DNA of 64,000 nucleotides from Nitrospirota bacterium. GTDB lineage: Bacteria > Nitrospirota > Nitrospiria > Nitrospirales > Nitrospiraceae. The stretch is taken from contig JBFMAX010000017.1 in assembly GCA_040755395.1 (NCBI GenBank), forward strand, positions 1-64,000, given 5' to 3'. The notes beneath the pieces were generated by a model. It was given only the letters and a program-made list of their open reading frames with translations, ran no database searches and was not told the DNA's origin. The position numbers and the translations under genes are program-made. This document shows, in pieces, positions 8,414 through 17,451 of this stretch (its first letter is position 1; every line of letters starts with the position of its first letter).

Positions 8414-10231
8414 ATGAAGAGCTTCTCAGCGAATTGTGCCCGTCTGGCCGGCCGTGATGCCTTGTTGGCAGCTCGCCTTCGCGAGAGCGGTGGAGGCGTA
8501 CTGTCAGTGACAGCGGCCAGGAACGGCCTGCCGACCGCAACAATCCATGGTCGCTGGGTCCATAGTGCCTATGATCCGTGGAATGAGGCGGAGGTGTGGG
8601 CTGAAGCGCAGGCGAAGGCCTATCAGTCCGGTGAGGTCGCGGTTGTGCTCGGGGTGGGATTGCTCTATCACGTGGAGGCGCTCGTGCGGCGGCTTCCGGC
8701 TGATGCGCGTGTGACAGTGGTTGTGCCGGACCTGCGCGAGCTGCACGATGCCTGTGAAGCACGGGATCTCACTGGATGGGTTGACCGTGCGGCATGGAGA
8801 TGGGGCGAGCCCGGGCAGATTGCGCGGGGGCTGGCGGAGTCGGACCGGCCGCTTCGGTTCCTGACATACGCGCCGGCCGCGCGGCTCCATGCCGACGTGC
8901 ATGCTCGGATCGAGGAAGCCCTGCGCCGGAGGTTGGCCGCTCAGGCCGGTGGCCAACTGCACGTCGCTGTGGTCGGACCCATTTACGGGGGTTCCTTACC
9001 CATCGCCCGCTACGCGGCATCGGCGCTGGAAACTCTCGGCCACCGTGTCAACTGGATCGACCATAGCGCCCATGACGGCAGCTATCGCATCCTGGGAGGG
9101 CTCAAGGAGCCGCGGCATCGCCTGACTCTTCAAGGCAAGTTTGCGGAGATGCTGGGCCTGCTGACGCTCGTGCGGCTAGCGGAGGATCCACCAGATCTGG
9201 TGATCGCTTTGGCGCAGGCTCCCCTGGAGATGCCGGTTTTGGAGCATCTGCGCCGCAAGAAATTTCTGACCGCCATATGGTTCGTGGAGAACTACCGCCA
9301 CCTCACCTACTGGCAACAGCTCGCCGCCGGGTACGACCACTGGTTCGTCATTCAAAAAGGGGCCTACGAGGAGATGCTCCGGCGTGCCGGTGCTCCGCAC
9401 GTCACCTATCTCCCGCTTGCCGCGGATCCGGCGGTGCACCGGTCCATCGAGTTGAGTGACAGCGAACGCGCGGAATTCGGGGCCGATGTCTCATTCGTCG
9501 GAGCCGGATACGCCAACCGCCGCGCGATCCTCCCCCGTCTGGTTAAGGCCGAATGGACCTTTAAGCTGTGGGGCAATGAATGGGATGGCGCGACAGATCT
9601 GGGAGGTGTGCTCCAGCGGCAGGGATCGCGAATCGACACCGAAACCTGCGTGAAAATCTTCAATGCCACCACGATCAATCTCAATCTGCATTCCTTCACC
9701 GGAACCACCTTGGATCCTCAGGGGGATTTTGTCAATCCGCGCACCTTTGAGCTGGCGGCCTGCGGCGCCTTTCAACTGACGGACCGCCGCTCGTTGCTGC
9801 CAGAGGTGTTCACGGCGGAGGAGGTCGCTTGTTTCGAGTCACCTGACGAGCTGCCGTCGCAGATCAGACAGTGGCTACATGAACCGGAGGCCCGACAAGC
9901 GATGGCGAAAGCCGCCCTTCGGCGAGTCTTGGCCGAGCACACCTACGTCCACCGAATGCGGGATCTGCTCGCTGAGGTGGGACTGAGGCAGCCCGACCGG
10001 GTCGGCTCGATCCTGCGCGGGGACCGTCAGGCGTCCCGGCTGGTGGCTTGCTGCGACAAGAGCCCTGAGTTGATCCCTCTGCTGCGGCAATTTCCGGACT
10101 CCCAGCGGGTGGAGCTCAAAGCGCTCGCCTCCCGAATCCGTGCAAAGGGACCGACCGCCAAGTTGTCGCGCGACGAACTGTTGGTGCTCATGCTCGATGA
10201 GTATCGGAGCGAAACGAGAGATCTGGTCTGA
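8414..10231 (+). CDS. Maf-like domain fused to a CgeB-type glycosyltransferase
   Basis: About 605 residues. The first ~180 resemble the core of motility accessory factor (Maf/MptE-like) proteins: a substrate entry segment (IHGRWVHSAYDPWNEAE) and then a Rossmann strand VAVVLGVGLLYHVEAL. Residues ~185-550 are a CgeB/DUF3880 glycosyltransferase (LHVAVVGPIYGG, then FVNPRTFELAACGAFQLTD near the C-terminal sugar-binding region). Maf proteins attach nonulosonic acids to flagellin in several bacteria, so this gene is the strongest flagellin-modification candidate here. ATG 8414 is chosen; GTG 8384 is in frame and would add ten residues. A Maf assignment is less certain than the CgeB one. Confidence 0.78.
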   Translation: MKSFSANCARLAGRDALLAARLRESGGGVLSVTAARNGLPTATIHGRWVHSAYDPWNEAEVWAEAQAKAYQSGEVAVVLGVGLLYHVEALVRRLPADARVTVVVPDLRELHDACEARDLTGWVDRAAWRWGEPGQIARGLAESDRPLRFLTYAPAARLHADVHARIEEALRRRLAAQAGGQLHVAVVGPIYGGSLPIARYAASALETLGHRVNWIDHSAHDGSYRILGGLKEPRHRLTLQGKFAEMLGLLTLVRLAEDPPDLVIALAQAPLEMPVLEHLRRKKFLTAIWFVENYRHLTYWQQLAAGYDHWFVIQKGAYEEMLRRAGAPHVTYLPLAADPAVHRSIELSDSERAEFGADVSFVGAGYANRRAILPRLVKAEWTFKLWGNEWDGATDLGGVLQRQGSRIDTETCVKIFNATTINLNLHSFTGTTLDPQGDFVNPRTFELAACGAFQLTDRRSLLPEVFTAEEVACFESPDELPSQIRQWLHEPEARQAMAKAALRRVLAEHTYVHRMRDLLAEVGLRQPDRVGSILRGDRQASRLVACCDKSPELIPLLRQFPDSQRVELKALASRIRAKGPTAKLSRDELLVLMLDEYRSETRDLV

Positions 10232-10307
10232 GAAATATGAACGATGAGTCCTGAATATTGAAAGGGGACCTGCAAACGGTCGTTTCCTCTGCGGTGCGTC
10301 GATAGCT

Positions 10308-12038
10308 ATGTCTCGACAGGTGCTCATCATCAACATTACCCGCATGGGAGACCTGGTGCAGACCGTGCCGCTTCTAGCTCGCCTGCGGCACGAGCGGCCT
10401 GAGGTCGAGGTTGACCTCGTGGTCGACGTGAGTTTTGCCCCGGTCGCCGCCTTGCTTCCGGGATTCCGGCAGGTCTTCGCGTTCAATTTTCACGGACTAG
10501 TGGATGACAGTCGAGCGATGGCCAAGGACCTCGTATCGCTTTACGCCGATGTCGAGGCGTGGGTCAAGCCGCTGCGCGACGCACGCTACGACCGGATCGT
10601 CAACCTAACCTTTAACCGGCGCAGCGGCCTGATGGCATCGTGTATCGGTGCTCCTGATATTCGCGGCGTCTCGGTATCGGCGGACGGCTCGACGCTCGTG
10701 CGCGATCCGTGGATGGCGTATTTCACCGATCTCCATCATTACCGCCGCCTCAACCGGTTCAATCTCGTGGACTTGTATGCCTTAGGTGGAAGCGGTCCCG
10801 GTCCCTTTTCGCCGCTCGCGGTCACAGTTCCTCGGAAGGCAGCCGAGTGGGCGAAGAGTTTTTTACGGTTAGCCGTGCGAAGTATCTCCCATTCTCCGGC
10901 CTTGAACGTGAAACCGAAGCTGTGGATTGCCGTGCAGGCCGGCGCGAGCGAGGCGATCAAGGCGTGGCGGCCCGAGTACTTCGGGCGTACGATGGCTGCG
11001 CTCAGTCACCGGCTTCGGGTGGGCTTCGTCATGATCGGGACGAAGCAGGAGAGGGGGATGGTAGAAGAAGCCATCGCCGCGTATCGTGCGGCGGGAGGTT
11101 TTAGTCCGTTGTGCAACGCGGTGGGACAGACGACGCTTCCCGAACTGGCTGCGCTGCTGGCCGAATGTCGGCTGCTTCTCACGAATGACACGGGACCCAT
11201 GCATCTCGCCGTCGGCGTCGGCACGCCGGTCATCGATCTCTCCGTCGGGCATGTCGACTTTCGCGAGACCGGTCCCTATGGGCCAGGGCATTGGGTCATC
11301 CAACCTGACATCGACTGCGCTCCCTGCGGCTTCGACCACATCTGCTTCCATCATGCATGCAAAGACCGGATAGACTGTGACCAAGTCGCCGAGCTCGGCC
11401 TCTATACGCTGCACGCCGGATCGTTTCCCGCCCACGCGACCGGCATCCGTCTTTATGAATCAGCCGTCGATGAAGACGGCCTAGCGGACTATGTTCTCCG
11501 CGCCGGGCGGTCCGACCCGTTGACCGAGTGGTACGGCTCGTTCTGGCGGCGATACTGGTTTGAGTCTTTGACCCGCCGTCCCAGCCGCCGTGCTCCCCTT
11601 TCGACGCCTGCGCCGGACTATGAGGCGGCAGGACAAGTGTTCAGCCGTCTTCAGCCCCTTGCCGATCAGCTCGTCGCTGAGGCGGAAAAGTTGGCTCAGC
11701 TCAGTCGCCAATGCCCTCTTCCGGTGAAATCGCTCAAAGAGGCGCAAGCACGATTCGGCGAGGCTCGGCAGCATGCTGTGCGCGTGGCCGCTTCCTCACC
11801 AGCCTTCGGCCCGCCGACGGTTGCCTTTCTGCGTGAAGCCTCCAATGCGGAGGACGAGGGCTTGCCGGCGTTAGCGCTGGCTCAGCTACGGGCCTGCCGT
11901 GTTTGGAGGAAGAGGCTGGCGGAGGTGGCGTGCCTGCTCGGAAGTGTGAAGAAGACGGAGATCGGGATCGAGCACGTAGCGGGTGTCGACCACTCGCGGC
12001 CCAGCTCGGTGCCCGGCTTTCAGCCTACCGTAAACTAA
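10308..12038 (+). CDS. Glycosyltransferase family 9 with C-terminal helical extension
   Basis: A 576-residue protein. Residues 1-360 are GT9 (QVLIINITRMGDLVQTVPLL at the N terminus, LTNDTGPMHLAVGVGTP in the donor-binding half). A cysteine cluster, CAPCGFDHICFHHACK, near residue 345 could hold a metal, as in other heptosyltransferases with this loop. The last ~140 residues are helical and charged without a recognised family. It is the second GT9 of the island and the last transferase before the flagellar genes. The start is ATG 10308 with a weak upstream ribosome site. Whether it acts on LPS or flagellin cannot be decided from sequence. Confidence 0.83.
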   Translation: MSRQVLIINITRMGDLVQTVPLLARLRHERPEVEVDLVVDVSFAPVAALLPGFRQVFAFNFHGLVDDSRAMAKDLVSLYADVEAWVKPLRDARYDRIVNLTFNRRSGLMASCIGAPDIRGVSVSADGSTLVRDPWMAYFTDLHHYRRLNRFNLVDLYALGGSGPGPFSPLAVTVPRKAAEWAKSFLRLAVRSISHSPALNVKPKLWIAVQAGASEAIKAWRPEYFGRTMAALSHRLRVGFVMIGTKQERGMVEEAIAAYRAAGGFSPLCNAVGQTTLPELAALLAECRLLLTNDTGPMHLAVGVGTPVIDLSVGHVDFRETGPYGPGHWVIQPDIDCAPCGFDHICFHHACKDRIDCDQVAELGLYTLHAGSFPAHATGIRLYESAVDEDGLADYVLRAGRSDPLTEWYGSFWRRYWFESLTRRPSRRAPLSTPAPDYEAAGQVFSRLQPLADQLVAEAEKLAQLSRQCPLPVKSLKEAQARFGEARQHAVRVAASSPAFGPPTVAFLREASNAEDEGLPALALAQLRACRVWRKRLAEVACLLGSVKKTEIGIEHVAGVDHSRPSSVPGFQPTVN

Positions 12039-12051
12039 ATGGAGAGACGCT

Positions 12052-12582
12052 ATGCAGGTCATATTGGACGAAGAACGATGGGAGATCGAAGACGGCGCGT
12101 CGCTCATGGAAGTCTTGGCCCAAGTGAGCGAGCGAACCAAGGCCAAGCAACGTATCGTCACCGGGTTGGAGATCGAAGGCCGGCGGATGACGGACCGAGA
12201 TTTAACCCCGGCGTTTCTCGCTCGCGCAGCGAGAGAGGTGGGCAACGTTCGGGCGACCTCTCAAACTGCACTGGAGATCCTGGCCGGAGCCCAAGCATCG
12301 ATCGAGCGGTTCGGCTCGCTGTTGAAAACCGAGGGCCGGCGGCTCGTAATCGCCTTGCGTGAAGGTCAAGGCGCCCTTGCGCCGGTCGATACCTGGCTGG
12401 GCCAACTCGCGGATTACCTTGAGGTCGCCGAAGTAGCCAGCCATAACCGGTCGTCCCTCGCCGGCAGGGAAGCCTTGGCAAGCGTGCTGGCCGATGTGAT
12501 GGAGGCTCGAGCGGCTGGCGACACCGTGCGCCTCGCGGATCTGGTCGAATACGAACTGTTGCCGAACCTCGACGGGCCGTGA
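12052..12582 (+). CDS. Conserved-looking hypothetical protein next to flagellin
   Basis: A 176-residue acidic protein with no signal peptide or membrane segment. It begins MQVILDEERWEIEDG, and GGAGAG at 12039-12044 gives a clear ribosome site. Residues 5-60 look alpha/beta, the rest mostly helical. I do not recognise a family. It starts 13 bases after the GT9 gene, so it is probably co-transcribed with the glycan island. A stretch of 203 bases with a sigma-28-like promoter separates it from fliC. Confidence 0.65.
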   Translation: MQVILDEERWEIEDGASLMEVLAQVSERTKAKQRIVTGLEIEGRRMTDRDLTPAFLARAAREVGNVRATSQTALEILAGAQASIERFGSLLKTEGRRLVIALREGQGALAPVDTWLGQLADYLEVAEVASHNRSSLAGREALASVLADVMEARAAGDTVRLADLVEYELLPNLDGP

Positions 12583-12634
12583 TCTCGTGCCTTCTTGTGC
12601 GCGGTTGCTGCTCGTTCCTGGATGGGGCGGCTAC

Positions 12635-12662
12635 TAAAGTCCGGCGTCATCTCTGCCGATAG
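12635..12662 (+). promoter_or_regulatory. Sigma-28 (FliA)-type promoter for flagellin
   Basis: TAAA at 12635-12638 and GCCGATAG at 12655-12662 match the FliA consensus TAAA ... GCCGATAA. The spacing is 16 bases, where the usual value is 15. It lies about 120 bases before the flagellin ATG, in the only gap between the glycan island and fliC. Sequence match and position agree with late-class flagellar control. Confidence 0.7.
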
Positions 12663-12785
12663 AGGTGGCGACGGTCGGGAGGGCTGATCGACCGCCCGAT
12701 CGCGTGGAAGATTCGTCCTGGTCCTTCGGCACGGATGCCGAGGGGTTCGTGGCAGTCAGTCGCTCTAGTCAAGGAGGAACATGCT

Positions 12786-13613
12786 ATGGCCCTCACCATC
12801 AACACCAACATCGCGTCGCTTTCCGCTCAACGCAATCTGAGTGTCAGCTCGGATTCGTTGCAGCGGTCGGTTGAACGGCTGTCGTCCGGACTTCGCATCA
12901 CGCGGGCGGCCGACGACGCGGCGGGTTTGGGCGTGTCGGAAACTTTGCGCGCTCATATCCGCAGCATCAACCAAGCGATCCGGAACGCCAACGACGGTAT
13001 CAGTCTGACGCAGATCGCTGACGGTGCCGCATCCACCATCGGCAATCTGCTGGCCCGGATGCGCGAACTGGCGTCGCAGTCGTCCAACGGCACCCTGGGT
13101 GCCACCGAGCGGTCGTACCTGGATCAGGAGTTCGTCGCACTCAGGTCGGAGATCGATCGCATCGCGACCGTGACGGAATTCAACGGCAATTTTCTTCTGA
13201 GCGGCGCTTCAAACAGCTTTACTCTCCAAGTAGGGTTCAAGAGCAGCGCCAACGATAAGCTGTCGATCAGCCTCAGGGACCTAGACCTGGCGTCTATCGG
13301 TCTCAGCTCGGTCAATGTGTCCACGGCGACCAACGCGCAGAGCGCCTTGGCAAACATCGACAGCGCGATCAGCGCAGTCGCCACTGCTCGCGCCGATTAC
13401 GGTTCCTACCAGAATCGGTTCGAGGCTACGATTGCGAGCCTCCAGGTGACGAGCGAGAACTTCTCTGCCGCCGAATCGCGGATTCGGGATGCAGACATCG
13501 CCTACGAGACGGCGGTCTTCACGCGGAACCAGATCCTCGTGCAGTCTGGCATCGCTGTGCTGGCGCAGGCCAACACTCTGCCGCAGCAGGCGCTGGCGCT
13601 GCTCCGGGGATAG
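12786..13613 (+). CDS. fliC: Flagellin
   Basis: A 275-residue flagellin, the subunit of the flagellar filament, exported by the flagellar type III system. The D0/D1 N terminus (MALTINTNIASLSAQRNL, RLSSGLRITRAADDAAGL) and C terminus (VLAQANTLPQQALALL) are both present. The central region is short, so there is little or no D2/D3 domain. ATG 12786 follows a strong AAGGAGG at 12771-12777. A FliA-type promoter stands upstream and a hairpin follows the gene. The glycosyltransferase cluster ends just upstream, which suggests that Ser/Thr residues of the exposed centre may be glycosylated. Confidence 0.95.
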   Translation: MALTINTNIASLSAQRNLSVSSDSLQRSVERLSSGLRITRAADDAAGLGVSETLRAHIRSINQAIRNANDGISLTQIADGAASTIGNLLARMRELASQSSNGTLGATERSYLDQEFVALRSEIDRIATVTEFNGNFLLSGASNSFTLQVGFKSSANDKLSISLRDLDLASIGLSSVNVSTATNAQSALANIDSAISAVATARADYGSYQNRFEATIASLQVTSENFSAAESRIRDADIAYETAVFTRNQILVQSGIAVLAQANTLPQQALALLRG

Positions 13614-13636
13614 AGTAACCCCGCCGTTCACCAGTC

Positions 13637-13660
13637 CTCTCTCCGCGCGAGCGGAGAGGG
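13637..13660 (+). terminator. Hairpin after flagellin gene
   Basis: CTCTCCGC (13639-13646) pairs with GCGGAGAG (13651-13658) around a GCGA loop, extendable by one wobble and one GC pair. No T-run follows, so it is not a classical intrinsic terminator. It may protect the fliC mRNA 3' end or reduce readthrough into flaG. Confidence 0.45.
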
Positions 13661-13696
13661 GGCGGTGGTGAACGGATTTGCCCAACGGAGGCTCCC

Positions 13697-14053
13697 ATGA
13701 TTCGTGAAGTCACCAGACGGGAGGAACTCCTCAAAGGCGCACAAGCGATGGACAAAACCTTTGCCAGGCCGCTCCTGGCGAAGGAGCCGATAGCGGTGGC
13801 CGAGCGCGTCGACTCGGGTCAGGTCGTTTTGGATCGACAGGATGTCGAGCGCGCCATCGCACGGGTGCGCGAGGTGCTCCAAAATGTCGGCCATCTGAAC
13901 ATCGAGGTGGACCAGGATCTCAAACGGGTCATCATGAAAGTCGTGAACTCTCAGACGGGGGAAGTGATCCGGCAAATTCCGCCGGAAGAAGTGCTCAACC
14001 TGGCCAGGAACCTCAACGGCGTGAAGGGGCTGTTGGTGAAAGAACACGTTTAA
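13697..14053 (+). CDS. flaG: FlaG family flagellar protein
   Basis: A 118-residue protein. The last ~65 residues fit the FlaG domain: a helix, then DLKRVIMKVVNSQTGEVIRQ and IPPEEVLNLARNL. FlaG proteins affect filament length in polar flagellates and usually lie between fliC and fliD, as here. The ribosome site ACGGAGG precedes the ATG. Confidence 0.9.
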   Translation: MIREVTRREELLKGAQAMDKTFARPLLAKEPIAVAERVDSGQVVLDRQDVERAIARVREVLQNVGHLNIEVDQDLKRVIMKVVNSQTGEVIRQIPPEEVLNLARNLNGVKGLLVKEHV

Positions 14054-14076
14054 TTTCGCAACCGTAAGGATTGTCC

Positions 14077-15459
14077 ATGGCATCCGGCATTAGTTTCGGG
14101 GGGCTCGGGAATGGGGTGGACTTCGGGCAGGTCGTCGATCAATTAGTGCGGATCCAACGACTGCCGATCGACAAGCTCTCGAAGACGCAGACCACGCTCA
14201 AGACCACGCTGACCGATTACGAGACGTTGGGCGCCAAGCTCCTTTCTCTCCAAAGCGCGGCGGATGCGCTTCGTCTCAGCGCGACGTTTGATCGGTCGTC
14301 ATCGTCGGTCAGCGACTCCACCGTATTGACGGCCTCCGCTTCCTCGACGGCGACGGCCGGCAGCTATACCCTTCGGGTCACTCAACTCGCGCAGGCCCAT
14401 CAACTGACCAACAAGGCGGCCAAGGCGGTCTCCAGTCCCTCCACGGATATCGTGAGCGGCGCCTCCGGCACGTTTACGTTCAGGGTCGGATCGGGGAGCA
14501 ATCAGACCGTCGCGTTGAGCAATACAGCGACGTTGGAGGATCTCAAGACCGCCATCAACGACCTGGGCGCCGGAGTCTCAGCGTCGATCGTGAACACCGG
14601 GACGGATACGGCTCCGGCGTACCGTTTGGTCTTGACTGCGGCAAGCACCGGAGCGAGCAATGCCATCACCATTGTGGCCGACAGCACGGATATGGACTTC
14701 CTCAATGCTAGCGGCACGGGTGGCACCGATGTCCTTCAGGCCGCTCAGGACGCAGAGATTGTGCTGGGCGACCCGGGCCAAAACCCCGTGACCCTTCGCC
14801 GCAGTTCGAATACCATCACGGATGCGATTGCCGGTGTCACGCTGACCCTGATCAAGGCGACGGGCATCGGGACGGTGAACGTGAACGTGACGAGGGACAC
14901 TGCGGCCGTGAAGGCGAACATCAAAGCATTGGTTTCGGCCTATAACGACATCGTGAAGTTTATCAACGAGCGCAACACCTACGACGTCGCCACAAAAACC
15001 GGCGGGATCTTTTTCAAAGAGAGCACGTCCAAGACGGTACTCAGCCAGCTCCGCCGGGCTCTGTCGGACGAGGTCAGCGGCCTCTCCACCTATACGGCGG
15101 TTGGCCAGATCGGCTTCAAGACCGAGCGGGACGGAACCATCACGCTGGATGAGACGAAGCTTGACTCGGCCCTGAGCGAGGACTACGGCGCGCTAAAATC
15201 GCTCTTCATCAGACAAGTGAGCACCACTGGCGTAGCCCAACGGATTGCCGATGCCGTCGATGCCCTCGACGATGTTGTCAACGGGGCGCTGACGTTGCGG
15301 AAACAGACGCTGACCGATCTGATCGAGGACCTCGGCGATGAAATCCGCCGGAAGGAGGACGCCTTGGACGCCTATGAACAGCGGTTGCGCGCTCAGTATG
15401 CCGCGTTGGATGGGTTACTCAGACAACTGCAAGGTCAACTGACGTTTCTTCAGTCGTGA
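14077..15459 (+). CDS. fliD: Flagellar filament capping protein FliD
   Basis: A 460-residue FliD (HAP2), which caps the filament and catalyses insertion of flagellin. The N terminus, GISFGGLGNGVDFGQVVDQL, and the C-terminal coiled segment (DLIEDLGDEIRRKEDAL ... LRAQYAALDGLLRQL) are typical. The Thr/Ala/Ser-rich centre is the variable exposed part. ATG 14077 is preferred (GTAAGGA at 14064-14070). The stop region overlaps an upstream in-frame GTG for fliS. Confidence 0.93.
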   Translation: MASGISFGGLGNGVDFGQVVDQLVRIQRLPIDKLSKTQTTLKTTLTDYETLGAKLLSLQSAADALRLSATFDRSSSSVSDSTVLTASASSTATAGSYTLRVTQLAQAHQLTNKAAKAVSSPSTDIVSGASGTFTFRVGSGSNQTVALSNTATLEDLKTAINDLGAGVSASIVNTGTDTAPAYRLVLTAASTGASNAITIVADSTDMDFLNASGTGGTDVLQAAQDAEIVLGDPGQNPVTLRRSSNTITDAIAGVTLTLIKATGIGTVNVNVTRDTAAVKANIKALVSAYNDIVKFINERNTYDVATKTGGIFFKESTSKTVLSQLRRALSDEVSGLSTYTAVGQIGFKTERDGTITLDETKLDSALSEDYGALKSLFIRQVSTTGVAQRIADAVDALDDVVNGALTLRKQTLTDLIEDLGDEIRRKEDALDAYEQRLRAQYAALDGLLRQLQGQLTFLQS

Positions 15460-15485
15460 GTACAACCGACACAAGGACAGAAACC

Positions 15486-15881
15486 ATGATTACGTACGGA
15501 GTCACTCAATATCAGCAGACCCAGGTCATGACCGCGTCAAGCGTCCAGTTGATCGTGTTGTTGTACGAATCGGCGATGCGCAGTCTGGAGCTGGCCCGCG
15601 AGGGCATTCTGCGCAACAATCATATGGACAAGGGTCGCTTTCTTGGCCGGGCCATCGCGATCGTGAGCGAACTGTCGAACACGCTGGATATGGAACGAGG
15701 CGGTGAGATCGCGGTGTCGCTTCGGCGCCTGTACGACTACATGCTAGGAGAGTTTACCTGGGCGAACCTCCGTCATGACCCGAAACCCCTGGAAGGACCA
15801 CTCCGCTGCCTTAGCACTCTGTGCGAAGCTTGGCAGACTGTGGCGCGCGAGGGAACCTCGCCACGAGCCGTCGGAAGCTGA
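15486..15881 (+). CDS. fliS: Flagellar export chaperone FliS
   Basis: A 131-residue FliS, the cytoplasmic chaperone that binds the flagellin C terminus and prevents premature polymerisation. The start YGVTQYQQTQVMTASSVQLI and the following helix (LIVLLYESAMRSLELA) are family hallmarks. ATG 15486 with AAGGACAG just upstream gives the usual family length. GTG 15456 is in frame and would overlap fliD. The order fliD-fliS-fliT is standard. Confidence 0.92.
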   Translation: MITYGVTQYQQTQVMTASSVQLIVLLYESAMRSLELAREGILRNNHMDKGRFLGRAIAIVSELSNTLDMERGGEIAVSLRRLYDYMLGEFTWANLRHDPKPLEGPLRCLSTLCEAWQTVAREGTSPRAVGS

Positions 15882-15890
15882 GGGACGGGT

Positions 15891-16205
15891 GTGTCGACCC
15901 GAGACGAAGAGGTGGAAGCCTTGACCCGTCTTGCGTTAGAAGCGGCCGAGATGGGCCGTTGGGACGCCGTTCTGCAGTCCTATGAGAAACGCGAGGCGCT
16001 CTTGGCCGGGGCGGATATGTCCGTATCCTTGGCCAGGCGGTTGCATGCCATCGATTGCGCGATCCACGAAAAAGTCCGCGTGGCCCTTGTCGCCTTGGGC
16101 GCCGCGCTCGGTGAGATCGCTGCCGCTCGCAGGCGGATGAGCGGCCTTGAGAGGCAACTCGCCTCCCGCTGGAACGGGAGCATCCTCATGAGCCACCGAG
16201 TGTGA
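15891..16205 (+). CDS. FliT-like flagellar chaperone
   Basis: A 104-residue, all-helical small protein starting at GTG 15891, nine bases after fliS. Position, size and a WDAVLQSYEKREALL segment fit FliT-type chaperones, which bind FliD. Sequence conservation in this family is low, so the call rests largely on context. Confidence 0.65.
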   Translation: MSTRDEEVEALTRLALEAAEMGRWDAVLQSYEKREALLAGADMSVSLARRLHAIDCAIHEKVRVALVALGAALGEIAAARRRMSGLERQLASRWNGSILMSHRV

Positions 16206-16324
16206 TCCACTCCAGTCCGTTCGTGTTGCTGCTTAAGCGTCCGGACGGGATCACACCTTTACACCAGAGGGCGCCCGGTGCGCGCCAGGCGAGCCGGAGC
16301 ATCTCTCGCACGCGGCAACAAGTG

Positions 16325-16376
16325 CCTGTTCTGAACAGGCTACACCCTCCTCCCCTTTTCTTTTGTGGGGGAGGGT
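16325..16376. terminator. Two hairpins after the flagellar operon
   Basis: CCTGTTC, T, GAACAGG at 16325-16339 is a perfect 7+1+7 palindrome. It is followed by ACCCTC (16344-16349) pairing with GAGGGT (16371-16376) around a C/T-rich loop. Together they could end fliC-fliT transcription. The rest of the 312-base gap 16206-16517 shows no gene. Confidence 0.45.
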
Positions 16377-16452
16377 GAGAATGGGGGGCTTCATGGTGCG
16401 CGGGCCTGCCGGTGCGGAAACGCCGACAGGTAAGCAGTCGCTCATGGGAACT

Positions 16453-16464
16453 TTGTTATAACAA
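16453..16464. promoter_or_regulatory. Perfect 12-bp palindrome before the PilZ gene
   Basis: TTGTTATAACAA is a perfect palindrome in a locally AT-rich stretch, 54 bases before the PilZ gene start. It contains a TATAAC that could serve as a -10 box. It could be an operator overlapping the promoter. No direct proof. Confidence 0.35.
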
Positions 16465-16517
16465 TACACGGCAGGGTTCTTGCGTCCTTATCACGGTTAG
16501 GGGGCCGAGATCGAGAG

Positions 16518-17141
16518 ATGTCGTTGATGAGCCACACGCTGGATCAGAACAGCTTTCGAGTGAATGATGCCCACCGGTCCGATGAGCGACGAGAGTGGCT
16601 GAGAATTGAAGACCGACTGTTGTTCGAGTACAGGCTGTTGGATCCGCCTGAAGTCAGGCCGCCTCACGTGTGCCCTCCAGAGATGGAGCAGACGATCGAG
16701 ACGTTCATTACGAAGCCGACGGCCGATTTGTTGTGCCATGCAGCGCCGTCGACCGCGGAGTCGCCTCTCGTTCCGTGGCTGCTGAAGATCGATTGGCTGC
16801 TGAACCTGATACTCAGGACCCTGGCGACTATGCATCCGGAAGGTATTGTTCTGCCCGAGGTCGCCTCCTTGAATATCAGCGGAGGAGGTATCGGGTTCGA
16901 AACCACGCGGGTGATCGACGTCGGCAATCGATTGTCGCTGATGCTGATTTTGCCGCCGTTCGCCGCGGTGCGCGCGGAAGCCATTGTCGTCGCCGTCACG
17001 CCGGTAAAGTGCGACCGGCCTCGCTGGCACGTGTCAACGGAGTTCACCGCCATCAGCGCCGACGACCGAGAACGCCTGATCCGCCACATCCTGCAGACCC
17101 AGGCCGAGCGGTTGCGTGAGCGCCGCACCGGTGCGGGCTAA
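16518..17141 (+). CDS. PilZ domain protein
   Basis: A 207-residue cytoplasmic protein. An arginine-rich segment (RREWLRIEDR near residue 24) is followed much later by LNISGGGIGFE near residue 118, the (D/N)xSxxG motif of PilZ. A beta-barrel-like remainder follows (MLILPPFAAVRAEAIVVAV, HVSTEFTAIS). PilZ proteins bind cyclic di-GMP and often brake flagellar motors. The ~85-residue helical insert between the two motif halves resembles the layout of PilZ proteins that have an N-terminal extension. Its place between flagellar and chemotaxis genes fits motility control. Confidence 0.8.
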   Translation: MSLMSHTLDQNSFRVNDAHRSDERREWLRIEDRLLFEYRLLDPPEVRPPHVCPPEMEQTIETFITKPTADLLCHAAPSTAESPLVPWLLKIDWLLNLILRTLATMHPEGIVLPEVASLNISGGGIGFETTRVIDVGNRLSLMLILPPFAAVRAEAIVVAVTPVKCDRPRWHVSTEFTAISADDRERLIRHILQTQAERLRERRTGAG

Positions 17142-17223
17142 CGCGAGGCTCAGACATTCCGGGTCTGTCCCCGAGTCCACAGCCCTCAAGTTTCCTTCCT
17201 GAACGACCGATATCGTATTCACT

Positions 17224-17451
17224 ATGAACGACACTCTGTCTGCATTAACCGATATGAATTCGGACGCAGTCGCTTCAGTACAGAGCGAGATTCTCACCGT
17301 AGAGGACGTGGCGCGGTTCCTGCGCGTTCCTAAGTCCACGGTGTATAAGCTCGCCCGGTTTGGACAGTTGCCGGCTTCCAAGATCGGGAAGCATTGGCGC
17401 TTCCTTCGCCGCGACATCCAGGACTGGATGCACGTCCGCGCCTCTCAGTGA
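17224..17451 (+). CDS. Excisionase-family helix-turn-helix protein
   Basis: A 75-residue MerR/excisionase-type DNA-binding domain: LTVEDVARFLRVPKSTVYKL, then GQLPASKIGKHWRF and the wing DIQDWM. In this short form such proteins act as small regulators or recombination directionality factors. Its function here is unknown. It stands alone 97 bases before the HEAT-repeat gene. Confidence 0.85.
   Translation: MNDTLSALTDMNSDAVASVQSEILTVEDVARFLRVPKSTVYKLARFGQLPASKIGKHWRFLRRDIQDWMHVRASQ

Noticed and set aside
13637-13660. Classical rho-independent terminator after fliC
   Set aside because: The stem is good but no T-run follows, so it is listed only as a hairpin with moderate confidence.
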